64,000 nt of DNA from Rhodopseudomonas palustris HaA2 (GTDB taxonomy: Bacteria; Pseudomonadota; Alphaproteobacteria; Rhizobiales; Xanthobacteraceae). The first letter of the stretch is position 1; each line of letters starts with the position of its first letter. Shown one piece after another: positions 26,135-35,082 of this stretch. The position numbers and the translations under genes were made by a program. The stretch is taken from positions 4,650,001 through 4,714,000 of the forward strand of contig NC_007778.1 of assembly GCF_000013365.1 (NCBI RefSeq), in the 5' to 3' direction. Under the pieces are notes generated by a model, which had not been told where the DNA came from, searched no databases, and saw only the letters and a program-made list of their open reading frames with translations.

Positions 26135-27175
26135 ATGCTCGCGCCGGGCAAATCGAGCGCTCGATCGCGGCGTTCGATCCCGCTGTTGGCGGCGCTGACG
26201 ATCACGCTGACGATCGCAGCCAGCAATCAGGTTGCCGCACAGCGACTCGACGGCTTCAACATCGTCGCGGCCGCGGGCCATCCGTTCGGCGGCGCCGACG
26301 CCGAACGCTCACTGCGCCTCGCAAAGCGGCTCGGCGCGCGCGCCGTTGCGATTGTTCCGTTCCTCTGGCAACCAACCATTTCAAGTCCGGATATCGGGTC
26401 CGGCAGCGAGATGCCCGACCAGACCCTACGGCTCGCCATCCGCCAAGCGAAGGGGCAAGGCCTGTCCGTGGTCGTGAAGCCGCACGTTTGGGTACCCGAG
26501 AGCTGGGCCGGCGCGGTCGAGCCGGACTCCGAGGCGGCATGGCGCAGCTGGTTCTCCAGGTATCAGATCGAACTGGAGCGTATCGCACGGATCGCGGCCG
26601 AAGAAGGCGCCGAGAGACTGGCGATTGGGACTGAACTCAAGAAGACCAGCCATCGGCTGGAGTGGATCGAGCTGATCGCCGCCGCACGCCGGCTGTTTCC
26701 CGGACAATTGCTCTACGTCGCGCACAATGTCGAAGAGGCCGAGGCGGTGACGTTCTGGCCGATGCTCGACGCAGTCGGCGTGTCGCTCTATCCCCCCTTG
26801 GGAGCAGACGACGATCGTGCCGGACGGCTGATCGTGATGGGCGCCGTCGCCGAGCGTCTCGAAGCCCTGTCGCGCCGAGTCGGCAAACCGATCCTGGTCG
26901 GCGAAATCGGATTGAGATCGGCCAAGGGAGCGACGGCAAAGCCCTGGGAAAGCGCGGAGGAGCGTGTCGCCCAGCCCGATCAGCAATTGCAGGCCGACGT
27001 CATCGCCGACTGGCTGGCGGCGCTCGACCGGCCGTCGATCCGCGGCGTGATGATCTGGCGCTGGTTCACCGACCCCGCGGCAGGCGGCGTCCACGACACC
27101 GACTTCACCGTCCAAGGCAAACCGGCGCAAACCGTGTTGTCCTGCGCCTGGACCGGCGTCTGCAATCAGCGCTGA
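26135..27175 (+). CDS. Secreted TIM-barrel glycoside hydrolase (GH113-like)
   Basis: 346 residues. An N-terminal hydrophobic segment (SIPLLAALTITLTIA) looks like a signal peptide. RLAIGTELKK and PILVGEIGLR supply two Glu residues at the places expected for acid/base and nucleophile of a TIM-barrel hydrolase. The resemblance to GH113 is from motif order only. It starts 4 bp after the response regulator stop, and sits next to the polysaccharide synthase operon, where a hydrolase could trim or release the product as BcsZ does for cellulose. Confidence 0.7.
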   Translation: MLAPGKSSARSRRSIPLLAALTITLTIAASNQVAAQRLDGFNIVAAAGHPFGGADAERSLRLAKRLGARAVAIVPFLWQPTISSPDIGSGSEMPDQTLRLAIRQAKGQGLSVVVKPHVWVPESWAGAVEPDSEAAWRSWFSRYQIELERIARIAAEEGAERLAIGTELKKTSHRLEWIELIAAARRLFPGQLLYVAHNVEEAEAVTFWPMLDAVGVSLYPPLGADDDRAGRLIVMGAVAERLEALSRRVGKPILVGEIGLRSAKGATAKPWESAEERVAQPDQQLQADVIADWLAALDRPSIRGVMIWRWFTDPAAGGVHDTDFTVQGKPAQTVLSCAWTGVCNQR

Positions 27176-27979
27176 TCAGAACCTGAACCAGGCCCCGACA
27201 ACCAGACCGTTCTCCTGCAACGCGTTGCGACCCGTGTAGGTGGTGTAACCGCCGGCCTGCAGCGACAGGGTCGGCGTCAGGGCGTAAACCGCGCTGAGTT
27301 GCAACTTGTGATACGCGAAGCTCGCATATCCCCAGCTTCCCACGCCTTCCGAAACCACATTGAACGATTGCGCCAGCAGCAGCCAGCGCTCCTGCGGCCG
27401 TATGCCGAAGGTGATGTCGGCCCGGAATTCGTCCGGCGGGCCGCCCAGCCTGAACCGCTGCGCGATCTGGACGTCGACGAAGGCTGGCAACCCTCCCACC
27501 GCGGTGCTGTATCCGACAAGGCCGCGTACATCGATTTCGGAATCACTGTATCCAATCGCCGCCGCATTCGACTTGTCGAACGTCCCCGGGATTCGGAACG
27601 TCGTCTGCGCCGAGACCACCCATGATCCGCCGGCCCAGAGGCGAACCCTGCCGCCTAAATCGGTGTAGCCAAATCCCGACCGGCTGGCGTCGACCGGCGC
27701 GGCGATGTCGACGTGCTGAAGCGACGGCGAGATGATCATGGTGAACCAGTCGGTGACACCATATTCGATCAAGGCCTGCGCCTCGGCCTTCCGGTAGCGC
27801 GGAATCGAATGCTGCGCGCCGGCACCGTCGAACGCGGTGTTTGCCGCACTGGCGGTCGCAGTGATGTAGCCGTAACCCTGCCCTTCTTGGAGCGTCCACG
27901 AACCGGCGAACGCCGCGGGTTGAGACGCCGTCACACCAGTTGCAATCACCACTGCCAACCCCACCCGTCCGCGCACCAC
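27176..27979 (-). CDS. Outer-membrane beta-barrel protein
   Basis: 267 residues with a signal peptide (MVRGRVGLAVVIATGVTASQPAAFA) and a C-terminal Phe (WFRF), as required for beta-barrel assembly. Alternating aromatic/hydrophobic strands are visible (for example GYGYITATAS and YTTYTGRNAL). It is last in the minus-strand operon with the BcsB-like and GT2 genes and is a candidate export porin or exopolysaccharide-associated barrel. The GH gene on the other strand ends right next to its stop. No specific family is certain. Confidence 0.68.
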   Translation of the reverse strand: MVRGRVGLAVVIATGVTASQPAAFAGSWTLQEGQGYGYITATASAANTAFDGAGAQHSIPRYRKAEAQALIEYGVTDWFTMIISPSLQHVDIAAPVDASRSGFGYTDLGGRVRLWAGGSWVVSAQTTFRIPGTFDKSNAAAIGYSDSEIDVRGLVGYSTAVGGLPAFVDVQIAQRFRLGGPPDEFRADITFGIRPQERWLLLAQSFNVVSEGVGSWGYASFAYHKLQLSAVYALTPTLSLQAGGYTTYTGRNALQENGLVVGAWFRF

Positions 27980-28019
27980 TCAGCACTCCCCTGCAAGGCG
28001 TTTCGTGACCGCAACAACG

Positions 28020-28982
28020 TCAGGCGGCTTCACTCACAATGCGATCGCCACCTTCGGCAGCCGCGCGGGACACCGCCGCCATCGCGCGTGTCAGCAAGTG
28101 AATTCTCTCGACGCTGCTATCCACTCGTCCGGTGACGACCGCGACGCTCGCGGTCGCGTGGTCGGCGCAAGTCGCTTCCGGTTCCGCAATACGAAGATCG
28201 GACACAGCGGCACGCAGCGCTTCGCCGAGATCGAGTGCGCGCTGCCGGGGCAATTCCGGAACGATCAGAACGATGGTGCCATTGCGATAAGCGCCGGCGA
28301 CGACTCCGACCGTCGCTGTCGCCGCTCTGACCAAGCGGGCCACGCGGGACACGATGTTCGCCGCTGCCGCATCGCCCAGGATCTGGCGCAAGGCTTCCAG
28401 CCGATCGAGACCGAGAGCAATGACGGACAGGTCGCCGCCGCCCTGATTTTCAGCGGTCAGGTAGGCTTCGGCCACCTCCCCGATGATCAGTCCGGTTCCT
28501 TCGTCGATCCAGTGTGACGTCCGACGGTCGCCCAAGGTCGCCAAGAACTCCAACAGTTCCCGCTCCCGCGCGCGGCGTCGATCGAGTTCGGACTTCAACT
28601 TCAGCGCCGAACGAACCCGAGCGTGCAGCTCGACCCGTTTGAGCGGCTTGGTGATGTAGTCCGTAGCGCCGGCCACGAACGCATTGGCGAGACTGTCGAC
28701 GTCGTCGAGCAACGTCACCATGATGATCGGCACATCCATCAGGTGCGGTTCGCCGCGAATGCGGGCGCAAGCTTCGATGCCGTCGATCTCGGGCATCATG
28801 ATGTCCATCAGGATCAGATCTACCGGCGACACTTTGGCCGCAGTTGAATGGCCCACCGCGAGTATCTGATACGCATCCGCCGCCGAATCGGATGTTTGGA
28901 CGTCCTCGTAACCTGCGGCAATCAACATGGCTTCCGCCACATCACGTCCGTCTTCACTGTCGTCGATAACCAGAATTCGCAT
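28020..28982 (-). CDS. Response regulator with degenerate GGDEF-like domain
   Basis: 320 residues. REC domain with DDSEDG acidic residues and Asp60 (LILMDIMMPEIDG), and TKPLKRVELHARVRSALKLK at its end. The C-terminal half has the size and secondary structure of a GGDEF domain, but the signature is absent: AGAYRNG lies where GGDEF is expected. Diguanylate cyclase activity is therefore unlikely; a binding or inhibitory role is possible. It lies within the synthase operon, 40 bp before the outer-membrane gene. Confidence 0.72.
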   Translation of the reverse strand: MRILVIDDSEDGRDVAEAMLIAAGYEDVQTSDSAADAYQILAVGHSTAAKVSPVDLILMDIMMPEIDGIEACARIRGEPHLMDVPIIMVTLLDDVDSLANAFVAGATDYITKPLKRVELHARVRSALKLKSELDRRRARERELLEFLATLGDRRTSHWIDEGTGLIIGEVAEAYLTAENQGGGDLSVIALGLDRLEALRQILGDAAAANIVSRVARLVRAATATVGVVAGAYRNGTIVLIVPELPRQRALDLGEALRAAVSDLRIAEPEATCADHATASVAVVTGRVDSSVERIHLLTRAMAAVSRAAAEGGDRIVSEAA

Positions 28983-29045
28983 GGAGATAGTCTCCTGTTT
29001 GTCGAATGACGGCTCAATCCGGAGCGACGGCGATTCCAGGCAGCA

Positions 29046-30512
29046 TCAGTCCCGCGCGAACAGTCTCCAGTTCGCGTTTTGGTAGACCAGGCGATAGCCG
29101 GGTGTGCCGCGCCAGTAGAGTGTTGGAAAAGCCTTGTTGAGGCGGTCCTGCACGCCGGCTCCCACCAGCGGATCCGGAACTGCGATGAACGGCGTCTCGA
29201 TTTTGGAGAAGCGGACACCGAAGGTGAACGCATCATCGGAAGGCGAAAGCAGTCCCCTTGCACGGCCACGGCCCAACACCACGGCCGGAGCGCTGAAGGT
29301 GTCGACCAGAATGCCGTCCCGACCGATCGTCGCGTTGCCGAGGTTGATGGCGGCGGCCCGCTCCGTGTCGATGCGCCCGCCGTCCAGTGCGATGCTGACA
29401 TTGATGGCGCCCCGCGGATCCAGCATCACCAGACCGGCGACGCCTCCGATCCATCCCACCGCCAGCAAAGCGATCACGAAGGCGAGTCGGTCGCGAACCA
29501 CGGGCACGCGCGCAACGATCACGGCAGCCAAAATCGGCGGCATCACAGCCAGTGCCGCCGGATCACCGAACAGACCGGTGGCGACGGCGATGCCGGCCGC
29601 AGCCATCGTCATCACAACGATCACCACGGCCGGTCCGACCAACGGCCGACGCTGCAGAATCCAGCCGATCGCAATCGGAACGACGGGCGCTGCCAGAAGC
29701 AGCGCCGCCGCGACTGCGATCGCGGCGTCGAGTGCCAGCCAGCCGCTGAGGCCCCGGCCGAACAATTGGGAAAAGCCGACGGCCCAGGCCGCCAGACCTT
29801 CAGACGGAGCGACCAGAAAGCTCCACCCACTTCCAGGAAAGACCCACGACATGTAGGTGAAAGCCACGACGCAGAACAGCGTCGGAAACACCAGCGCGAC
29901 GATCAGGTTGAGAACCGAACCCGCCAGCAATTCGGGCCTGAGCGCGAACACCAGCAACGGCACCGCGGCGCAAGTCAGCGCGGCGCCCATCGGATGCGTG
30001 AACGTCAGCCCCAGCATCGCCAACGCGACAGCCATCACTTCCGGTGCGGCGCTCCGACCGCGGATATCGTAGAGAGCGCGGCTCAGCAGATAGAGAAATC
30101 CAGCGAGCATGATCTCGGCGGGGCCGGCGATCGCCGCGCGGAGCAACGCGGGATGCAAAGCGAGAAGCAACGTCGCCGTCAGGGCCGCGAGCAGCGACAG
30201 GCCGGCACGCCGAAAGGAAACGAGCCAGATGCTCGCCAACGCGGCCAGCACGCAGGCAGTCAGCAACACCGGCGCCGAGATGCCGATCGGGCTGACAAAC
30301 TCCAGCACCGTCGTGGCGAGGAACGGGATGGTCGGATAGGCGGCCAGCACCCGCCCGATCGGCATCTGGCTGTCGCTCGCGGTGATCGCGTTCGACCACA
30401 GCGTGATCGCGTCCTCCGGCACCAGCCCCGCAGTCGCGGCTAGCTTCGCCATCAAGAGCACGATGACGAATGTCAGTAGCGCGATCGACAGAATCGGGAG
30501 AGCCCGCCTCAT
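29046..30512 (-). CDS. Polytopic membrane protein of the polysaccharide locus
   Basis: 488 residues with about ten hydrophobic segments, first at residues 5-25 (LPILSIALLTFVIVLLMAKL), and a soluble C-terminal tail of some 130 residues. A VPEDAITLWS loop after the first helix resembles an acidic motif of GT-C-type enzymes, but this is weak. The start overlaps the stop of the synthase gene (ATGA, 30509-30512). Its role could be glycan modification or lipid-linked sugar handling; no family can be named. Confidence 0.62.
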   Translation of the reverse strand: MRRALPILSIALLTFVIVLLMAKLAATAGLVPEDAITLWSNAITASDSQMPIGRVLAAYPTIPFLATTVLEFVSPIGISAPVLLTACVLAALASIWLVSFRRAGLSLLAALTATLLLALHPALLRAAIAGPAEIMLAGFLYLLSRALYDIRGRSAAPEVMAVALAMLGLTFTHPMGAALTCAAVPLLVFALRPELLAGSVLNLIVALVFPTLFCVVAFTYMSWVFPGSGWSFLVAPSEGLAAWAVGFSQLFGRGLSGWLALDAAIAVAAALLLAAPVVPIAIGWILQRRPLVGPAVVIVVMTMAAAGIAVATGLFGDPAALAVMPPILAAVIVARVPVVRDRLAFVIALLAVGWIGGVAGLVMLDPRGAINVSIALDGGRIDTERAAAINLGNATIGRDGILVDTFSAPAVVLGRGRARGLLSPSDDAFTFGVRFSKIETPFIAVPDPLVGAGVQDRLNKAFPTLYWRGTPGYRLVYQNANWRLFARD

Positions 30513-32389
30513 GTCGTCGTCTCCCGTCCGAGCGCCAATTCTCGGACGACATGCTTCGACACCCCGTGGTCGGTCTTTTCCCAGTAGAACGGATTTCGCA
30601 ACAGCTGCCAGAGGCCGCGGTAGCTCGCGATCGAGATCATCACCCAATAGCCGAACGCCGTGAGGCTGTAGGGAATGAGATTCAGCCACCCTCTTCGGAT
30701 CGGCGCCAGCATGTTGAGGAAGATGAAAGCGCCGTTGCCGGCCAGCAGATTGAACAGGCTGAGATAGAGCAGCGGCTCCGGAAAAAGCTGATCGAAGCCA
30801 TTGGCCAGCCCGAACAGCCAGATCGCGAACATCAACCAGAACACCGGATTGATCAGTCCGGCCAGTACGGTGCCCCCGATGAAGAAGACGAAGCCGAGAA
30901 AACCGAGCGGACCGATACTGCGCAGCAGGTGCAGCGGACGCCTGGTGTGTACCAGGAAGGTCTGCATGTAGCCCTTCATCCAGCGCGAGCGCTGTCTGAT
31001 CCAATTGCCGGCGTGGCAGCTCGCCTCCTCGAAGGTTGTGGAATCGACCACGCCGACGCGGTAGCCCTTCTGAGTCAGGCGAACGCCGAGATCGGCATCT
31101 TCGGTAACGTTGAAGGGATCCCAGGCGTGCAGCTCGCGCAACACGTCGATCTTGAAATGATTGGAGGTGCCGCCGAGCGGAATTGGAACGTTGAGCCGTT
31201 CGAGCCCCGGCAGCATCTGGTCGAACCACAGCGCGTAGTCCAGCGTGAACATCCGCGTCAGCCAGTTTTCGCGAGCGTTGAAGTAACTCAGGCGGCATTG
31301 CAGGCACGCGGTGTTGGCCGGCGCCTGCCGGAACGTCGCCACCACCTTGCGGAGTTGGTCCGGCTCCGGCCGATCCTCGGCGTCGTAGATCACCAGGAAT
31401 TCGCCACGGGCGAATTGCAGCGCGAAATTGCAGGCCTTCGGCTTGGTCTGCGGATGCGACGGCGGCACTCGAATGACTTCGAAGATGCCTTCGAGTCCGA
31501 GCGTGCTGGCGACCTCGATGGTTTCGTGATCGTCGGCCTCCAGCACCAATTTGATGTCGAGCTTGCCGAGCGGGTAATCGAGCTGACGCAACGAGCGGGC
31601 CAGCATCGGCAGCATTTTCGGCTCGCGATACATCGGCACCAGCACGGTGAACACCGGCAGATCGTCGTCGCTGAGCGCACGCGCCGCGATCGCGATGGCC
31701 TCGTCGCGATCGACCGAGCGGGCGCCCCCGACCGAAACCAGAACCCCCTTGAACAGGAAGTTGCCGAGATAGAACAGGCTCAGGATCAGATTGACCGCGA
31801 CCAGCGTCGCGATCGGTGCGAGCGCCAGCCCGACCAGCAGACACGTCGCCACACCATATCCAAACAGCACCTGGACCGGCGAAAACACCTGTTGGGCCGA
31901 CATGTCCGGATCGAGCTCGGCGAGCTCGTACACGGCGCGATGCGACAGCGCGTCGGCAAAGACGGTTTGCACCGCCCAGACAATGTCGAATTTGGAAGCG
32001 ACGACGAATTCGATCGCGTTGCCCCAGCGACGCCGTGCGAACAGGACAACGCCGGGACCAGGCTCCGCGGTCGCGATCACGAGCCGGCCATCCCGGATTC
32101 GCCAAGGCATCGTCAGCCGGCGGGCGTAAAGCTCCGCCTCGTCGGCGGCGAGCAGCGACGGATCCGGGGCGTCGCCGATCAGATCGACGAACGGCAGCTC
32201 GTAGTGATAGGCGACCGCCTGGTAGTACACAGCGGGTTCGATCCAGGCCCGCGACAGGATCGCGTCGCCGAGCCGGACATGCCAAGCCTCGGCGAGGCCG
32301 ACGGCCTCGTCGAGTTGCTGCAGATTGAGAACGCGGCGGGCGACGAGCAGGTCGCCGAGGGCGAGATCCGAGGGCGAGAGCGGCTGCAT
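30509..32389 (-). CDS. BcsA-like family 2 glycan synthase with N-terminal MshEN-like domain
   Basis: 626 residues. Residues about 8-70 carry two LGDxx(L/V) repeats (LGDLLVARRV, LGDAILSRAW) of a GspE_N/MshEN-type domain. Two hydrophobic segments (about 175-215) precede a processive GT2 core: DD at 286-287, DAED at 336-339, TEDAD at 429-433 and QRSRW at 466-470. Further membrane segments follow from about residue 490. Unlike BcsA it has no C-terminal PilZ domain. MshEN domains elsewhere bind c-di-GMP; the Gly of each repeat is replaced here, so binding is uncertain. It lies 7 bp after the BcsB-like gene. Confidence 0.8.
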   Translation of the reverse strand: MQPLSPSDLALGDLLVARRVLNLQQLDEAVGLAEAWHVRLGDAILSRAWIEPAVYYQAVAYHYELPFVDLIGDAPDPSLLAADEAELYARRLTMPWRIRDGRLVIATAEPGPGVVLFARRRWGNAIEFVVASKFDIVWAVQTVFADALSHRAVYELAELDPDMSAQQVFSPVQVLFGYGVATCLLVGLALAPIATLVAVNLILSLFYLGNFLFKGVLVSVGGARSVDRDEAIAIAARALSDDDLPVFTVLVPMYREPKMLPMLARSLRQLDYPLGKLDIKLVLEADDHETIEVASTLGLEGIFEVIRVPPSHPQTKPKACNFALQFARGEFLVIYDAEDRPEPDQLRKVVATFRQAPANTACLQCRLSYFNARENWLTRMFTLDYALWFDQMLPGLERLNVPIPLGGTSNHFKIDVLRELHAWDPFNVTEDADLGVRLTQKGYRVGVVDSTTFEEASCHAGNWIRQRSRWMKGYMQTFLVHTRRPLHLLRSIGPLGFLGFVFFIGGTVLAGLINPVFWLMFAIWLFGLANGFDQLFPEPLLYLSLFNLLAGNGAFIFLNMLAPIRRGWLNLIPYSLTAFGYWVMISIASYRGLWQLLRNPFYWEKTDHGVSKHVVRELALGRETTT

Positions 32390-32396
32390 CGGTCCC

Positions 32397-34517
32397 TCAC
32401 TTGTCCGTGGTCAGGGCGCGGCGCCGGTATACGCGTTGCAGAATGAACAACAGGCCGAGCGTGACGAGAACCCAGACCCCGCCGATGATCCACGATCGGA
32501 AGCGTGAGAACGAATTCAGCCAGGATCGCTGATCGGGATAAGACACCCGCAGCAAGGTGTCGCGCTCGGTCGACATCGCCAAAGCAACGCCGGTTTTGTC
32601 GAGAAACGCCACGTCGCCGCGATCGAGGTCGATGGCGGGCGCGACGGGGAGCGCGCTGTCGGCTGAGAGAGGTTTGATCCAAAGTCCCGGAAACGCCCCG
32701 GCGGTCACGATTTGCGCCACCGCGCCGCTGGCGAATCCACCGATATCAAGACGCGTTCGGCCGGATCGGTCGACGATCGCCACCCTGCCGCGATCGAAGC
32801 GAACCCGTTGCTCGGCGCCGGCCGGCGCCAGATTGCTGACCGCGATAAACGACGCTGTCGGCGTTGGCGTAGCGCCGGCATCGACGTATCGCACGGTGAT
32901 CGGTGCCGCTTCGCGCGACAGCCCGTTCACGACATCCGCCAGCATTGGGATGACGGAGAGCGGCTTGACCGCGGTCGCGGACGGCACCAGCACTTCGACA
33001 CCATTTGCCCAGAACGTCGAAAGGTCGGAAAAATCCTGGGCGGCCGCTCCAGTCGGTGAGAGAATCACCGAACTCGAACCGAGAATCTCCGCCGGATAGC
33101 CTTGCGGTTCGAACCTGCAATCGCCCTGCGCGCTGCGACGCTGGACAACCACGCGGATGTTCGCGGCCGCGCCGACCAGCCCCTCGGGGAGCGCCAGATC
33201 GAGCCGGGTCGGCTCGCCGATTGCGGCGACCGAACTCGAGATCAGCCGCTCATTGACGAACGCACTCACGACGGCCTTTTCGCCGGCACCATCCGGCGCC
33301 ACCATCACATCGAGCAGGATCCGGGATGGCCGCGTGCCGCCCGGCAGCATGCGGTTGGCGACGGTGACGGCGAGATCGGCACGGCCGAACACCTCCGCCT
33401 TCGCCGGCACCAGGCCCAGTTCGTCGAAATTGACGCGTTCGGTCGAACCGTTCGGCGACGTTGCGTGGCCGACCGAGGCGGATGGCGTGTCGCGCAAGGC
33501 TGCGAGAGAAGGATTCCCGATCAAGCGGCCGGCGCGCGCGGAAGCGGCGTCGGTCAACATCAACATCGGAATGCCGCCAATCCTGCCGGCGGCGAGCGTA
33601 TTATCGATCGGGGCTGTTCCCGCAGCGCTCGCCACGCTCGGCCGCGGCGGGTCGATGTGTCCCACCATACGGTCAAGACTGCCAACCACGATCAGACCGC
33701 GGATCCATTGATGGGGGTCGTCGGATTTCACCAGCGGCGGCAAGCTTTCGACGCCGTGATAGAAACTGATCTGTCGGCCGTTGGCGCTGAGCGAGCGCGC
33801 CAGCGTCAAGGCGGCCGCGACATCCGCCGACGGCGGACGTGGACTCGACAGCAGGATGGCGACATTCTGCGGCATCAGCGCCGCGGTCGCGGCGATACTC
33901 GGCGCGCCGCTCACGCCGATCTCGAACTCCACCGCGGATTCCGGGCGCATCGTCAGGCTGTCGCCGACATAACGCACGTCGATGCAGCGATCCTGCGTTG
34001 CTGCGCCGGAATACAGAAACGACAGTTTGAGAAACCCGTCGCGCGCCGCGACGCCGAGCAGAGGCACATGGACGGTGCGGCCACTGCTCTTGCCGTCGAG
34101 CGCGACCGCCGACACCGAGCGATCGTTCACCAGAATTTCCAGACTGCGGCGTGCCTCATGGGCGCTGACGTCGTCGAAGACCAGGACAAGAGCGGCGGGG
34201 CTTAGTTCGATGCCCTGCGGCACCGGAATGTAGACGTCGCGGCGGCCGCCCAGATTGGAGAACCGGAAGCCGTTGGGATAGCCGACATTGGCAAACAGCA
34301 CTCCGACCGAAACCGACTTCAGGAGTTGCGGATCGGGCAAAGGGGTGCGCGCGCCCGGCACGGCCGCCACGATATTGCCGGGCACCGATTGCGCGCGCAC
34401 CGCCGTCGGGCGATTGGGGAGAATCGGCTTCGGCTCGGAATGCGCCGAGGAGAGGACGGTCGTCGTCAGAGCTGCGGCGAGCAGAACGCGTACAGAGGAT
34501 CGTATCAAGCTACTCAC
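32397..34517 (-). CDS. BcsB-like periplasmic glycan-synthase partner
   Basis: 706 residues with a signal peptide (VRVLLAAALTTTVLSSAHS), a long periplasmic part with the beta-domains and flavodoxin-like segments of BcsB, and a single C-terminal membrane helix (WIIGGVWVLVTLGLLFILQRVY). The family accepts the growing glucan from the synthase and guides it through the periplasm. It is slightly shorter than cellulose BcsB. The ATG overlaps the HPt stop by 4 bp. Its pairing with the GT2 gene is as in bcsAB, but the order here is BcsB first. Confidence 0.78.
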   Translation of the reverse strand: MSSLIRSSVRVLLAAALTTTVLSSAHSEPKPILPNRPTAVRAQSVPGNIVAAVPGARTPLPDPQLLKSVSVGVLFANVGYPNGFRFSNLGGRRDVYIPVPQGIELSPAALVLVFDDVSAHEARRSLEILVNDRSVSAVALDGKSSGRTVHVPLLGVAARDGFLKLSFLYSGAATQDRCIDVRYVGDSLTMRPESAVEFEIGVSGAPSIAATAALMPQNVAILLSSPRPPSADVAAALTLARSLSANGRQISFYHGVESLPPLVKSDDPHQWIRGLIVVGSLDRMVGHIDPPRPSVASAAGTAPIDNTLAAGRIGGIPMLMLTDAASARAGRLIGNPSLAALRDTPSASVGHATSPNGSTERVNFDELGLVPAKAEVFGRADLAVTVANRMLPGGTRPSRILLDVMVAPDGAGEKAVVSAFVNERLISSSVAAIGEPTRLDLALPEGLVGAAANIRVVVQRRSAQGDCRFEPQGYPAEILGSSSVILSPTGAAAQDFSDLSTFWANGVEVLVPSATAVKPLSVIPMLADVVNGLSREAAPITVRYVDAGATPTPTASFIAVSNLAPAGAEQRVRFDRGRVAIVDRSGRTRLDIGGFASGAVAQIVTAGAFPGLWIKPLSADSALPVAPAIDLDRGDVAFLDKTGVALAMSTERDTLLRVSYPDQRSWLNSFSRFRSWIIGGVWVLVTLGLLFILQRVYRRRALTTDK

Positions 34518-34897
34518 TCCTGAACTGTCTCATATGAAATGTCGGCAAGCGCGGCGGTCCAGAGCGCAGTGAGGCCGTCCTTCAACTGCGCGAGTTCGTC
34601 ATCGGTCAACCCGCGCTGCGCGCGAAACGGATCAATCAGAAGGCTGTCGAGCGCGCGCGCCGACAAGCCAGCCTCGGTCAGGCCGACAGTCGATGCGATG
34701 CCGCAGACATCGTGAATTTGTCGGTAGGCCCGCGCGACAGCCGCCGCCGAATCCGTCAGGGCGCACGGCATCGATTTGGCGGTGCCGTCGATGGACCTGA
34801 TCGTGTCGTCGAGCTTGGTAATGAAGCGAGCGCGGATCCTGGCCAATCGCCGCGCGAATTCCGCATCCTGGGCCGATTGCGCTTGCGAGCTTGCCAT
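34514..34897 (-). CDS. HPt-domain-like protein heading the synthase operon
   Basis: 127 residues, all helical by composition. RQIHDVCGIASTVGL around His62 fits the HPt phosphoacceptor helix (H-x3-G-x-A pattern). It overlaps the BcsB-like gene by 4 bp, so an HPt protein is translated together with a glycan synthase system. Possible donors are the hybrid kinase receiver at 23771-25444; the acceptor may be the REC protein at 28020-28982. That circuit is inferred from position only. Confidence 0.65.
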   Translation of the reverse strand: MASSQAQSAQDAEFARRLARIRARFITKLDDTIRSIDGTAKSMPCALTDSAAAVARAYRQIHDVCGIASTVGLTEAGLSARALDSLLIDPFRAQRGLTDDELAQLKDGLTALWTAALADISYETVQE

Positions 34898-34918
34898 GAC
34901 GCATGGATCGCACGCTTC

Positions 34919-35057
34919 ACTTAATAAGACTTGAATATATTGAAATGTAGGTATTTTATACTTCTTACCTACGTACTATTCTGTAAATAACGTCGTTCCT
35001 ATAGTATACGTAGGTGAAATCACTTATCTTATTACATAGATGACTTTGGGCCGCCGG
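34919..35057. promoter_or_regulatory. AT-rich regulatory region upstream of the HPt-synthase operon
   Basis: A sharp drop in GC content compared with the surroundings. GTAGGTA (34947-34953) and TACCTAC (34966-34972) form an inverted repeat around a TATTTTATAC core, and a further GTAGGT lies at 35010-35015. On the minus strand TATAAAAT is a possible -10 box for the operon starting at 34897. No gene is seen. Confidence 0.5.
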
Positions 35058-35082
35058 CAGCGGCGAAAAGAAGATGAGATCT

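Noticed and set aside
29046-32285. 1079-residue continuous frame on the minus strand
   Set aside because: The first part is a shadow of the GT2 gene in another frame (Arg-rich composition). Only 29046-30512 is a real protein.
30509-34517. Standard bcsABZC cellulose operon
   Set aside because: There is no PilZ domain, BcsZ or BcsC, and extra regulatory genes are present.
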